Assembly (NCBI RefSeq): GCF_033115175.1
Contig: NC_084838.1
Span: 92,097,968-92,161,967, forward strand
Source of the DNA: Lepus europaeus
Taxonomy: Eukaryota; Chordata; Mammalia; Lagomorpha; Leporidae
DNA length: 64,000 nt
Reading direction: 5' to 3'
Below the pieces are notes generated by a model. The model was not told where the DNA came from. It did no database searches and saw nothing but the letters and a program-made list of their open reading frames with translations. How positions within the stretch are numbered: the stretch's first letter is position 1; each line of letters starts with the position of its first letter. Below are positions 52,962-63,777 of the stretch, one piece after another. The translations under genes and the position numbers were made by a program.

Positions 52962-53793
52962 TTTTTTTTTGTTTTGTTTTGTTTTTTGAAGATTTTATTT
53001 ATTTATTTGAAAGTCAGAGTTACACAGAGAGAAGAAAGGCAGAGAGAGAGAGAGAGAGGTCTTCCTTCCATTAGTTCATTCCCCAACTGGCTGCAATGGC
53101 CAGCGCTGCACTGATCCGAAGCCAGGAGCCAGGTACTTCCTCCTGGTCTCCCATGCGGGTGCAGGGCACAAGCACTTGGGCCATCCTCTGTGGGGAACCG
53201 CAGGCTGGCCACCTGTGAGAACCTCCTCATCTGCATAGCTTGCAGCAATCGGTTGACCACAAGGCCCACGAAAACAGCCAGGTGAAACAGATGAAACAGA
53301 ATGGACTCTGCATAAACAACTAGGAGGAACCCGGTGAAACAGATGAAGTTGAGGCAGGACGGACTCTGCATAAACAACTAGGAAGAACCAGGTGAAACAG
53401 ATGAACTTTCGACCTGAGACTATACTCATCCTTTCATCTGATTGGACGATACCAGCGTGAACTGCACGTGAAGAGAGCCGCTATTGGCTGTGGAGCGGAT
53501 GCTCCACGGACTTGGGATATAAAGGGACATTGGGACTTGGGCTTGGAGCTCCTCCTTCTCTTTTCTTCCCCCCCCCCCCCACTCTTTCCTTCTGCCCCCA
53601 CAAGTAAAAGTTCCTTGAGAACCGAGAAAGGGTGACCGTGTCATGATTGCATTGGACCCTTGCTGGTGAGGGTCCGACAATCCTCCACTGCCTTCCCGGG
53701 CCACAGCAGAGAGCGGGACTAGAACCCGGCACACATATGGGATGCCGGCACCACAGGTGGAGCATTAACCAAGTTAGCCATGGTGTCGGCCTC
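52962..53793 (-). mobile_element. CSINE, split by a solo LTR
   Basis: GAAGATTTTATTTATTTATTTG on the left; body to 53,188 (CTTGGGCCATCCTC). It resumes at 53,686 (CACTGCCTTCCCGGGCC) and ends GCCATGGTGTCGGCC. Outer flanks AGACAGTAG (about 52,953) and AGACAGTG (about 53,795) suggest its own duplication. Confidence 0.9.
53189..53679. mobile_element. solo LTR of an endogenous retrovirus (class II/ERVK-like by duplication length)
   Basis: A 491-bp block starting TGTGGGGAACCGCAGG and ending GAGGGTCCGACA, flanked by a perfect 6-bp duplication ATCCTC (53,183-53,188 and 53,680-53,685); six bases are usual for ERVK-type integrases. Promoter signals: inverted CCAAT boxes at 53,441 and 53,483, CACGTG at 53,465, TATA-like ATATAAA at 53,517. 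U3 holds direct repeats: GGTGAAACAGATGAA at 53,281, 53,333 and 53,391; GGACTCTGCATAAACAAC at 53,303 and 53,361. No internal retroviral sequence remains, so it arose by LTR-LTR recombination. The + strand is its sense orientation by the TATA box and TG..CA ends. Confidence 0.88.
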
Positions 53794-53799
53794 AAGACA

Positions 53800-54230
53800 G
53801 TGTTTTTTTAATGTTGGCTAATGGGGAAATGTAATTGAGGCAGAAAATAGGAAATTTATCAAGTTTTAGAATGAGACAGACGTAGATTTAAATAATGGTT
53901 CTACTGCTTAATAAACATTTTTCATAGGGCAATATCAAACATTACTGAAGTATACAGAGTAAAATAAAGATCCCTATGTACATATCATTCCACTAAAATG
54001 TACCATCAGCCTGCTTTAGCATTTCAGTCACTTGCTTCTCCACTCACTTCCCTACCATCCATATTTTGAAGCAAATTCAAGGCTTTGTGTCATTTTATTT
54101 GTTAAATAGTTACATAATTATAACAACTAAATAATAATGAATGATTAATATCAAGTATCTGTACGGTGTTCAAATTGCTAATTATTTCATAGTTTTATAT
54201 CATAGGCCTAGTTTATATATGGTTTATTTA
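53800..54230 (-). repeat. ancient LINE-1-like (L1M-type) untranslated sequence
   Basis: GTATACAGAGTAAAATAAAG, TTTTGAAGCAAATTCAAGGC, AATATCAAGTATCTGTACGG and TGTTCAAATTGC match widespread old L1M-type antisense text. It resumes after the MITE and continues to about 56,345. Confidence 0.4.
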
Positions 54231-54250
54231 CACACACACACACACACACA
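54231..54250. repeat. (CA)10 microsatellite
   Basis: Uninterrupted CA dinucleotides, directly left of a MITE. Confidence 0.9.
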
Positions 54251-54347
54251 GGATACTTCAAAAAGTTCATGGACGCATGGAATGAAAAGTTTTAGTGCAA
54301 CAATTTTTTCATAATACATATTTTCTGTTAACTTTTTGAAATACCCT
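54251..54347. mobile_element. mariner-like MITE
   Basis: TACTTCAAAAAGTTCATGG on the left and GTTAACTTTTTGAAATACCC on the right, with ATTTTTTCATAATACAT inside. The most compact complete copy in the window. Confidence 0.6.
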
Positions 54348-54780
54348 TGTGTGTCTGAATTGGGATCCAAAAGAGGCCAGTACACTATAAGTGGTTGCTG
54401 TATAGCTTAAATCTCTTTAACTTAGATTTCCCCTCTCTTTTTTTCTTACAGTTTATTTGTTGAAGAAATTAAGGTGTTTTTGCCCTGTACAGTTTGCCAG
54501 GATCTGTTTTACTGATTATATCCATGTGGTATTTCCTATAAATTGGTAGACAGATGTGGAGTCTAGTCAGACTGTTGGGTTTTTTTAATTAACAAAAATC
54601 TTTTGTGGGTGGTGCCATATTATCCCATCAGGATGCCTCTGCTGTCTGGCTGTCTAGTTTTTGTGATGTGAACTTTTTGTTTTGAAATGATTTTTGAACT
54701 TACAGAAAAATTAGAAGAAAAACACAGTGCACACACACACACAAAACCTGTAGGTCATTCAGCCAGAGACTCCCATTCAA

Positions 54781-55126
54781 TTTTTTTTTTTTTTTTTTGA
54801 CATGCAGAGTGGACAGTGAGAGAGAGAGACAGAGAGAAAGGTCTTCCTTTTCCATTGGTTCACCTCCCAATGGCTGCTACGGCCGGTGCGCTGTGGCTGG
54901 CACTCTGCGCCAATCCGAAGGCAGGAGCCAGGTGCTTCTCCTGCTCTCCCATGCGGGTGTAAGGCCCAAGGACCTGGGCCATCCTCCACTGCACTCCCGG
55001 GCCACAGCAGAGAGGTGGACTGGAAGAGGAACAACTGGGACAGAACCGGCACCCCAACCGGGACTAGAACCCGGGGTGCTGGCGCCACAGGTGGAGGATT
55101 AGCCTAGTGAGCCGCGGCGCCGGCCA
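54781..55126 (-). mobile_element. CSINE, young subfamily
   Basis: Poly(T), GACATGCAGAGTGGACAG, ending GAGCCGCGGCGCCGGCCA. Perfect 10-bp duplication TCCCATTCAA at 54,771-54,780 and 55,127-55,136. Confidence 0.94.
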
Positions 55127-55580
55127 TCCCATTCAAGTTTTGACAGCTCTCTTAATAATATGCTTTATTAGCAAAGAATTCTCATAATGATTTTTCATTC
55201 TCTTTGAAGGACCTTGATTGGTCCTTTCTTGACCTTAATGACTGCCAGTTTTTAAGTTTACAGGCTAGTTATTTTGTAGCATGTTCCTCATTTTGGGTCT
55301 GTCTGCTGTTTCCTCATGACAAGACTGAGGTTATACATTTCTGGTAAAAATGTCACAGAAGTGACCATGCTTTTCTGTCTGTATCACATCAGGTGACCCA
55401 AGATGTCATTTTGCCCCATCAGTGGAAACGTGAAGTTTGACCACTTCAGCAAAGTGTATCTGCCAAAAGTTATCCATTATAAATTATTCTTTTTCTCTTC
55501 ATAATTAATATTTTATGGAGATATGTTTTGAAGTTCTGTTGATATCCTGTTCCACATCCAACTTCCACCTAGTGATTTTA

Positions 55581-55913
55581 TTTTTTATTTTTTAAAAGAT
55601 TTATTTATTTATTTGAAAGTCAGAGTTACACAGAGAGAGGAGAGGCAGAGAGAGAGAGAGGTCTTCCATCTGCTGGTTCACTCCCAGATGGCCACATCGG
55701 CTGGAGCTGCACCGATCCGAAGCCAGGAGCTTCTTCCTGGTCTCCCACACAGGTGCAGGGGCCCAAGGACTTGGGCCATCCTCTACTGCTTTCCCAGGCC
55801 ATAGCAGAGAGCTGGATTGAAAGTGGAGCAGCCAGACTCGAACTGGTGTCCATATGGGATGCTGGAACTGCAAATGGCGGCTTTACCTGCTGTGCCACAG
55901 TGCCGGCCCCAAG
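55581..55913 (-). mobile_element. CSINE
   Basis: TTAAAAGATTTATTTATTTATT on the left, CACAGTGCCGGCCCCAAG on the right. Perfect 16-bp duplication CCACCTAGTGATTTTA at 55,565-55,580 and 55,914-55,929. Confidence 0.95.
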
Positions 55914-56424
55914 CCACCTAGTGATTTTAGCATCCATTGATGTTTCTTGCCCAAATTAATTATTTCTATGATAGATAACTAAGTGGAAGTTTTCTAATTC
56001 CATCATTCCCTCTGCATTTATTGGTTGGCATCCTACTATACAGAAGTATTTTCTTCTCATTTGTTCAATTATTTATTCCAGTGTGGACTCCTGTTTTATC
56101 CAGTGGAATGTAATTTTCCCACTGTCATTTATTTTGAAGCTTCCCATATTTGGCTAGTAAAAACCCCTTTAGGCTGTTTGCAGTGTCCTCTTGATGTGTC
56201 ACCCCATTCCTGCATTCTCCACCTTCTTGTACAGCCAAGTCTTCCAGCTCATCTTGTTCTTTCCCTGCCCGACCCTGAAATCAGCGCTTTCTCCAAGGAG
56301 CTCTGTTTTTAATGGGGGAACAAATGGTACTTAGGAACCAAGATTTGGGCATATTCAGTCAGACTCCAGACTGTCATGTTCCAAGTCCTCTCAGGGAACA
56401 AATCTAGGAAATGAATATTAGACA

Positions 56425-56602
56425 TCTGTATTGATGTGATAGTCCAAGAGTTTTGGATTTCAAAGCATTTCAGATTTTGAATTTTCAGATTAGGGATACT
56501 CAGCCAGTAAATTCTATGCAAATATTCCAAAAGCCAAAACAACTCTGAAACTGGAAACACTTTTGATCTTAAACATTTCAGATGAGTATTCCCAGCTTGT
56601 TC
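56425..56602. mobile_element. pogo/Tigger-type DNA transposon fragments, two ends abutting
   Basis: A right end (TTTTCAGATTAGGGATACTC, AGCC) is followed immediately by an inverted left part (AATATTCCAAAAGCC, TTTCAGATGAGTATTCCC). Same family as 37,251 and 19,959. Confidence 0.45.
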
Positions 56603-56669
56603 ATATGTATCTGTCCACTTTCACATGTGTATTTATTTCTCTGTCAGTTTACATCAAAGACCCTGAGTT

Positions 56670-56931
56670 TGGGGCCAGTGTTGTGGCCTAGCAGGTTAAG
56701 TTGCTGCCTGTAGTGCTGGCATCCCATATGGGCACTGGTTCAAGTCCTGGCTACCCTAGTTCCAATCCAGCTCCCTGCTAAGACCTGGATGGAGTTCTAG
56801 GCTCCTGGCTTTGGCCTGGCCCAGCCCCAGCTATTGTACCCATTTGGGGAGTGAACCAGTGGATGGAAGATATCTCTCTCTCTCTCTGTATCTCTGCCTT
56901 TCAAATAAATAAACTTTAAAAGAAAAAGAAA
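56670..56931 (+). mobile_element. CSINE
   Basis: GGGGCCAGTGTTGTGGCCTAG to CAAATAAATAAACTTT, with a deletion removing 'cttgggcccctgc'. Duplication ACCCTGAGTT at 56,660-56,669 and 56,932-56,941. Confidence 0.9.
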
Positions 56932-56941
56932 ACCCTGAGTT

Positions 56942-57274
56942 CATGTTCATATTTCCAATTCTAATCCAACATTATTTTACTATAATTCCAGATTTTCCCA
57001 ATCTTACATTTATAATCTCCAGGAATGAGAAATTTGGCTGTTACCATTCTTGGTATGCTTACCTATTTACCCAGTCCTCTTTTTCTTAACCAATCTTCCC
57101 CATGCTTCCCAGCCATCACTCAACTCAGTGTTTTTCCACATGGGGCCTGTACCCTGCGAGACACACACCATGTACCACTAGTTGCTTTCTCTTCCTTGGC
57201 CTTGACCTCCAGTAGGTGGCCTTGGCTTAGGCCTGCCTAGCAGTTTTTTTCTTTGATTATATATACATTAAAAT
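56942..57274. other. unassigned intron 2 sequence
   Basis: No gene seen; the 71-codon ORF at 57,025-57,240 has no exon support. Confidence 0.3.
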
Positions 57275-58682
57275 GTTGAGATTATTATACTTTCACAGGG
57301 AGTTGTAAGAAATAATACAGAGGGATCCTATTTATCTTTACCTGGTTTCTATCAAAAATAACATCCTGAAAAACTATATAATAATAGTAACATCGCAGCT
57401 AGAATATATTAACATTTTTAAGGGCGAAAAGCAGAATGGTTCTGTCAGCACAAAGGTCCTTCCCATTTCCAAGCCCACCTACAGCTGTGACTCTGGTCAT
57501 AAATGTGTTCCCTGGATGTAATTTTGTCATTTCAAGAGAGTTGTGTAATGAAATTTTATAGTATGTAACCTTCTAGAGTTGGCTTCTTTCAGTCGGCATA
57601 GTTCCTTTCAGTTCTGCCCAGGTTGTGGTATATATCAATGGTGTATTCCTTTTGGGTGCTGAGTGAAAGCATTCCATGGCCAAGGACACACCAGGGTATT
57701 TAGCCATTTGGTTATTGAAAGGAAGATCTCTGGGTTGTTTCCAGTTTGGCACTGTTATGAGTAAAGCTGCTCTGAACATTCATGTACAGTTAAGTTTTTA
57801 TTACTCTGGGATAAATGCCTATGAGTGTATTTCCTAGATCATATGATAGTTGCATTATTAGTTCTATATGAAACTGCCAGACTTTTCCAGAGTGGTTTCA
57901 CCATTTTTCATTACTACCAGCAGCAAGTGAGTGAGTGATTAAGTTTCTCTGCATCCTCACCACCATTAGTATTGTCATTATGTATTTTTAGCCTTTCTAG
58001 CAAGTGTGTAATGATATCTCTTTGTGCTTGTAATAGGCATTTCTCTAATGGCTAATGATGATAGTCAGCTTTTCATATGCTTATTTGCCTTGAAAGTGTC
58101 ACTATATTCTCATTTTATATGTGTCTGCATATCTCTTTTCCACTCTGGTTGGTTGGACTTTTTTTTTTTTAAGCAGTTCTTTATATTTCTTTATAAAGTT
58201 TGTATGTTAGTTTTTTGCTGTCGAGCTTTAGGAGTTCTTTATATAGTCTGTATGTTAGTTTTTTCTCCAATGTGAGGTTTACAGATATATTCTCTTAGCC
58301 TGTAGCTTTCCTTTTTATACTCTTCATGACCTTTTTTGAGAAAGTTTTTATTTGTCTTCAGGCTCAATTTTCCTTTTATAGATTATACTTTTAGTGTCAA
58401 GTTTTAAGAACTTCACATGTACCAATGTCTGGAAGTTCTGTGGGGACTTTTGTAGTTTCTCTGTTCCCTTTCATTGATCTGTATATGTCTGTCCCTCCAC
58501 CAATACCCCCAATGTGATTACTGTAGGTATGGAATAGGCCTTAGTATCAGAGTGATTCTTACCACTTAATTCTTTTTCAAGATTATTTTAGCTAGGACCT
58601 AAGGCTTTCCGTATAAATCTTAGAATAATAAGCTTAACTATATCCACAAGCAACCCTGCTGGTGTTTTTGATAAGAATTAAA
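57275..58682 (-). mobile_element. ancient LINE-1 (L1M) 3' region
   Basis: Reverse order of L1M: GTAAGAAATAATACAGAGGG, TTTTGTCATTTCAAGAGAG, GGCTTCTTTCAGTCGGCATAG, GAGTAAAGCTGCTCTGAAC, GAAACTGCCAGACTTTTCC, then ORF2-side text. A ~65-bp near-duplication occurs at 58,165-58,263 (TTTGTATGTTAGTTTTTT / TCTGTATGTTAGTTTTTT). Confidence 0.7.
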
Positions 58683-59022
58683 CCTGGAGTGGGTGTTTGG
58701 CACAGTAGTTAAGATGCAATAGGGATGCCCACATCCCATTGTGGAGTCCCTGGGTTCAGATTCTTGTTCCTTAATTCTGATCCAGCTCCCTCCTAATGTG
58801 CACCCTGGGAGGCAGCAGATGATGGCCTGAGGACTTGGGTCCCTGCCACACATGTGGGAGACCTAGGTTAAGTTCTTGGCTCTTGGCTTCAGCCTAACCC
58901 AACCCTGGCTGTTGTGGGCATCTGGGGAGTAACCAGAGAATGGAAGTTCTTTCTTGTCTATCTTTGTGTATCTCTCTGCTTTTCAAGTAAAATTAAAATA
59001 AATAAATAAATTTAAAATTTTC
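58683..59022 (+). mobile_element. CSINE, old subfamily
   Basis: GGAGTGGGTGTTTGGCACAG, TGCACCCTGGGAGGCAGC, ending CAAGTAAAATTAAAATAAAT. Nested in the L1M. Confidence 0.82.
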
Positions 59023-60290
59023 AAAGAGAATTAAAGTAATTCAGTTTATTATCTTTTCTATGTTGATTCTTCAAATCTATGATCATGACAGCTCTTCATT
59101 TCTATTTTTAAAATTTATTTATTTATTTGAAAGGCAGAGTTACAGAGGGAAGGAGAGACAGAGAGAGACCATTATTTGCTGGTTTACTTCCCAAATGACT
59201 GCCCCAGCCATGGCTGATCCAGTCTGAAGCCAGGAGCCAGGAACATCCTCTGGGTCTCACATGGGTGGCAGGGGCTCAAGCACTTGGGCCGTTTTCCACT
59301 GCTTTCTGAGGCACGTTAGCAGGGAGCTGGATCAGAAGCAGAGAAGCTGGGACTTGAACCAGTGCTCTGATATGGGATGCCAGTGTTCCAGGTGGCGGCT
59401 TAGCCTGCTGCACCACAGTGCTGGCTCCTTTTATTTTTATAGGACTATTCAGATTATGCCATTCATCTTGGTTGAGTCTTGGTTCAAGGAATTTGTCCAT
59501 TTCTTCTAACTTGTCAAACTTACAAGCATAAAATTGTTCAAACTTTAAATAATACTTTAATAATAAAGTAGTGATACTCCCTGCTTCATCTCTGATATTG
59601 GTGATTTGTCTTTTTAAAAGTTTTTGCCAGTATTGTTAGAAGTTGGTTTTATTGTTATTTTTCATAGAGCCAGTTTTTTATTTAACTGACCTTTACTGTA
59701 ATTTTTCTGTTTTTAATTTTACTGATTTGTGTTCTTATTTTTATCCTTCCAGAGCTTATTCTTATTTTTTATTTTCTTATTATTTTCCTAGTTTACTTAG
59801 GTTGAAACTTACATTACTGGCGTTAGGCCTTTTCTTTTCTCTAACATAGCATGAAGTGGTATACATTTCATTCACATGTCTGCTTTTCCGTGTGTTTTAT
59901 GTATGTTTTATTTTGATTCACTTCTATGGATTTCGTAATTTCCTTTGAGACTTCTTCAATTCATGAATTATTTATAAGTTTGATGTTTAATTTTCAAGTC
60001 TTTGGAAGTTTTTCCTGTTCTCTTTCTGCTACTGATCTCTGGTTTGATTCCATTATGACTGAAGAGCATTCTCGTTCCAGTTCTTCTAGAAACAGTGCCA
60101 AAACATTATATTTAAGATTCTTATTATGTAATTTCATCATTTGATTTCCTTTTTAATGACTGTTGATTGTTTTTTTCTCATTGAAATTGTAATTTTCTTA
60201 GTTTTTGGTAAAACAAATGATTTTCACTGTATTCTCTACATTTTTAGATTCTGTTTTTTCTTACTTAGCAGATGTTGCAGTGTAGCTAGA
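59023..60290 (-). mobile_element. ancient LINE-1 (L1M) ORF2 remnant, split by a CSINE
   Basis: TCAAATCTATGATCATGACAG before the SINE. After it: CAAGGAATTTGTCCATTTC, TTGGTGATTTGTCTTTTTAA, TCTGGTTTGATTCCATTATG, all typical reverse ORF2 text. Confidence 0.7.
59102..59428 (-). mobile_element. CSINE
   Basis: TTTAAAATTTATTTATTTATT on the left, GCACCACAGTGCTGGCTCC on the right. Inserted into L1M. Confidence 0.9.
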
Positions 60291-62050
60291 GAACCAGGTG
60301 AGTGTGTATGCTCACCTTCCCCCTCAGCCTTACTGACGGCATCCAGCAAAAGTGGGTGCTTATTCTGCCTCATTGCACATGGGCAGGATGGAATGTCAGC
60401 TCTTCCCCCAGCTCTGTTGACTGTCATGGTGAAAGTGGGGCGTTGCTCTACACTGTCATGAGCCATTGAGTGGGAGTGTAAGGTCAGGTCCCTGAGAAGG
60501 AAAATGATCTGGGCCCCGTGACACCTGGGAAGGGGAGGTAGAGGTTGACTCATACCTCCTTGTTGCAAGGAATGGCTGAACCTCATTTCCCTGCTGGGCT
60601 CTGCCCACCTCAGGGGAAGAGCAGGTGGGGAGCATAATGCCAGCTGCTCTTCCTGCCACCTCCTTCCTCATGGGCTCTGCTGACACCAGTCCGTGGCTGG
60701 GGGCATGTGGCTTTTCGTGGTTCATTGATGGCAAGTAGGTGTCGGGCCAACACCTCTGGGCTCCTCTGATGCTGAGGACATCTGGGGGAGATGCTTCACA
60801 TGCTGCCTTGTTCAGCCTCATTGCTGCCAACTGGATATGGAGGTGTCTGCCCCCGCTCTGTCTCACGGACACCAAAGCTTGGGGGAGTAGAGTGCCTGCT
60901 AGCCACGACCTGCCCTGCTTTGTTCACTCTCTCGTTATTTGAAAGGCAGGGTTACACAGAGCACCGGGACTACTCGAACTGGCACTCGTCAGACACTGGC
61001 ACTCGTATCCCTTGGTGGCTTAATCAGCAGTGCCACAGCGCAGGCCCTGGTTCAGTCTCCTTGATGCTAGGTAGAGATGGAGGTTCTGGTCCCCTCTGAT
61101 GCAGGAGAAGGCACAGTGTTGATAGCCATGCTTCAGGCCCCTTTGTTAAGACCTGTGACTGCCAGGAGAGTGTGGAGGCTTAGGTCACAGCTGGGCCCCA
61201 TGACACTCTCCTGGCATGGGAGTTGCAGCACTGCTCACTTCCACCTCGGGAAATGGGCAGCCATCCTCTGCTCTGCCCACCGACACCACCCTCTGCAGGA
61301 ATCAGCCCGCCTGCTTCTTCCAGATGGGGAGGAATTGACTCCTGATCAGCCCCACCTGGACTGTGCAGTGGGGGGAATCAGGACACCGTATGCTACTCCT
61401 AGGCAGAGATGGGAAGGTTAGCTCCCTGCCTTTACCTCTGGCACCATCTGATGAGAGTAGAATCCACTTTCTCTTCTGCAGAGTAGGAGCATTTGGGAGA
61501 TCGGTTCTGTTCAAACCCCCTGAAACCATGGGTGGAAAAGATATGCCATTTGCATTGGTACTTGCCTGGAGCAGCATGGGTATTGCCAAAATTATTTTAC
61601 GTTATTAGGTCATAATCACCTTTTCCCCAGGTCTTTGGCTAGGGGAGAAGGCTTTTCTTGTAGCTTGCTCTGGGTTGAAGCTTCTGTAGCACCCTGCTTG
61701 GGGTATACGGAAGGCTGTCAGGAATCCCAGGAAACTCACAACCTCATTGTTCTTCCAGTCCTGAGGTCTCCAGACCAGCAGTGGTGAACCTTTTTTCTCT
61801 CAACTGCCATGTGGATATTTACAACATCATTTGCAGGCCATACAAAATTACCAAGTTAAATATTAGCCTGCCATTGGATTTATTGAATTTTGACTCCTGC
61901 CTGCTTTTACTTTGGCAGGGCCAGACCAAATGATTGGCATGCCTTATACTTGCCATAGGCCAGATGTTCCCCATCCCTGCTCTAGATGGTGGCCCCTTGA
62001 GAGTCCTCCTGTGTTTGTCTGTTCTGTTGTGTTCAGAGTATTTTAGTTGT
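60291..62050. other. GC-richer unassigned sequence, possibly LINE-1 untranslated region
   Basis: Contains imperfectly repeated motifs of the form 'CTCAGCCTTACTGACGGC', 'GGGCTCTGCTGACACCAG', 'TCTGTCTCACGGACACC', spaced irregularly, reminiscent of an old L1 untranslated region. ORFs up to 139 codons overlap in several frames. A CSINE remnant with a large internal deletion lies at 60,936-61,046 (TTATTTGAAAGGCAGGGTTAC, then CAGTGCCACAGCGCAGGCCC). Confidence 0.35.
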
Positions 62051-62067
62051 AAGAAGTTAAACCTGGG

Positions 62068-62381
62068 GCCAGTGCAGGGGCATAGCAGGTAAAGCTGCCA
62101 CCTGCAGTTTTGGTGTCCCATATAGCCACCGATTCAAGCCACAGCTGCTCCACTTCTGATCCAGCTATCTGCTATGGCCTGGGAAAGCCCAAGTCCTTCA
62201 ACCCCTGCACCCATGTGGGAGACCCAGAAGAAGCTCTAAGCTCCTGGCTTCAGGTTGTCCCAGCTCCAGCTGATGTGGCCATATGGGGAGTGAACCAGCG
62301 GATGGAAGATCAATCTCTCTGTCTCTGCCTCTTTGTAACTCTGCTTTTCAAATAAATAAAAACAAATCTTTTTTTTTTTCA
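62068..62381 (+). mobile_element. CSINE
   Basis: GCCAGTGCAGGGGCATAGC to CAAATAAATAAAAACAAATC plus a T-run. Perfect 17-bp duplication AAGAAGTTAAACCTGGG at 62,051-62,067 and 62,382-62,398. Confidence 0.95.
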
Positions 62382-62607
62382 AAGAAGTTAAACCTGGGAG
62401 GAACAGAGGGCTACTTTGTCTTGACTGAATGAGAAATATATCCAGTGGTTTTTTGATGTATTTATTAAGGAAAAGAGAACAGGAAAGAAAGGAGGGAGAA
62501 TTTCATTTCATTACTTGGAGGTATAATTCATTTTGATTTGCCACTTAGAGGTTACAACCCACTGTCTTTAAATATGTTTATAGAGTTATAGAAGCAACTC
62601 CACAGTT

Positions 62608-62922
62608 TATTTTTTGAGAGTTATTTATTTATTTGAAAGTCAGAGTTACAGAGAGTGGGAGAGAGATCTTCCATCCACTGGTTCACTCCCACAAATGCTC
62701 TCAGCAGCCTGTGGCTAAGCTAGGCTGAAGCCAGAAGTCAAGAATGCTTTCCAGGTTTTCTGTATGGGTGTCTGGGAATCAACTATTTGAGCCGTCACCT
62801 ACTGCCCCCCACGATGCTTATTGGCAGGAAACTAAGGAGCAAGGGAGCCAGAACACAAACACAGGCACTCTGGTGTGGGTGTCCCAAGCAGCATTTCAAC
62901 CACTGTGCCAAATGACTGCCTC
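62608..62922 (-). mobile_element. CSINE, old subfamily
   Basis: GAGAGTTATTTATTTATTTG on the left, CACTGTGCCAAATGACTGCC on the right; head of the older type also seen at 29,413. Confidence 0.82.
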
Positions 62923-63109
62923 CATAATCAATTTTAGAACACAGTTATCACCCCAGAAAGCCCCTGTGTGTCCTTCCCTTCCCCCATTAGCCTTAAGAAC
63001 CTGTAGTCTGCTTTGTCTCTGTAAAGATTTCCTTTATCTAGACATTCCATATAAATTGAGTCATGCAGTAGGTGCTTTTTTGTGTCTAGCTTCTTTGCTT
63101 AGCATAGTC

Positions 63110-63777
63110 TTCTTTTTTTGAGATTTGTTTATATATTTGAAAGGCATGCTTGGGGCCAGTATTGTGGCATAGTTGGTAAAGCCACTGCCTGCAATGCTGG
63201 CATCCCATATGGGCACCAGTTCCAGATTTGTCTGCTCCACTTCCAATCCAGCTCCCTGCTAATGTGACTAGGAAAGCAATGGAAAATGGCTCAAGTGCTT
63301 GGGCTCCTGCACCCACGTGGGAGACCTGGGGAAAGCTCCTGGCCCCTGGCTTTGGCCTGGCCCAGTCTGCCATTGTGGCCATTTGGGGAGTGAACCAGCA
63401 GATGGAAGACATCTCCCTCCCCCTTTCCCTCTCTCTATAACTCTGCCTTTTTTAAAGAGAGATTTATTTATTTATTTGAAAGTCAGAATTAAGCAGAGAG
63501 AGGAAGAGACAGAGATCTTCCATTCACTGGTTCACTCCCCAAATGGCCACAACAGCCTGGAGCTGGTCTAGGCCAAAGCTAAGAGCCTGGAACTCCATCT
63601 GGGTCTCCCATATGGGTGACAGAGGCCCAGGTACTTGAGCTATCTTCAGCTGCTTTCCCAGGTACATTATCAGGAAGCTGGGTCAGAAGTGGAGCAGCTG
63701 GCACTTGAACCTGTGCTCATATGGGATGCCAGCATTACAGGTGGAGGCTTAACCCACTGTGCCACAACACTGGACCA
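63110..63777 (-). mobile_element. CSINE (outer, antisense), interrupted by a sense CSINE
   Basis: Tail piece TTTGAGATTTGTTTATATATTTG (63,116-63,147) at the left and a full antisense copy from 63,452 (AAAGAGAGATTTATTTATTT) to ACAACACTGGACC. Either one split copy plus a second, or two antisense copies around a sense copy. Confidence 0.8.
63151..63451 (+). mobile_element. CSINE (inner, sense)
   Basis: GGGGCCAGTATTGTGGCATAG to AACTCTGCCTTTT, then joined directly to the antisense copy without an A-rich tail. Confidence 0.88.

Larger units (their letters stand above)
54348..56345 (-). repeat. ancient LINE-1-like (L1M-type) sequence, split by two CSINEs
   Basis: TTGGGATCCAAAAGAGGCC, GTTTATTTGTTGAAGAAATT, TTCCTATAAATTGGTAGAC, CCCATCAGGATGCCTCTG, CCAAGTCTTCCAGCTCATC, AATGGTACTTAGGAACCAAG all follow the order of a well-known mammalian L1M-type block. 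The exact family is not certain. Confidence 0.45.

Noticed and set aside
53281-53405. regularly spaced repeats resembling a short CRISPR array
   Set aside because: Only two to three imperfect units inside an LTR U3 region of a mammalian genome; retroviral enhancer repeats explain them.
60456-61589. overlapping ORFs of 95-139 codons in a GC-richer block
   Set aside because: Frames overlap on both strands and the block looks like old repeat sequence; no PTPDC1 exon motif was found.
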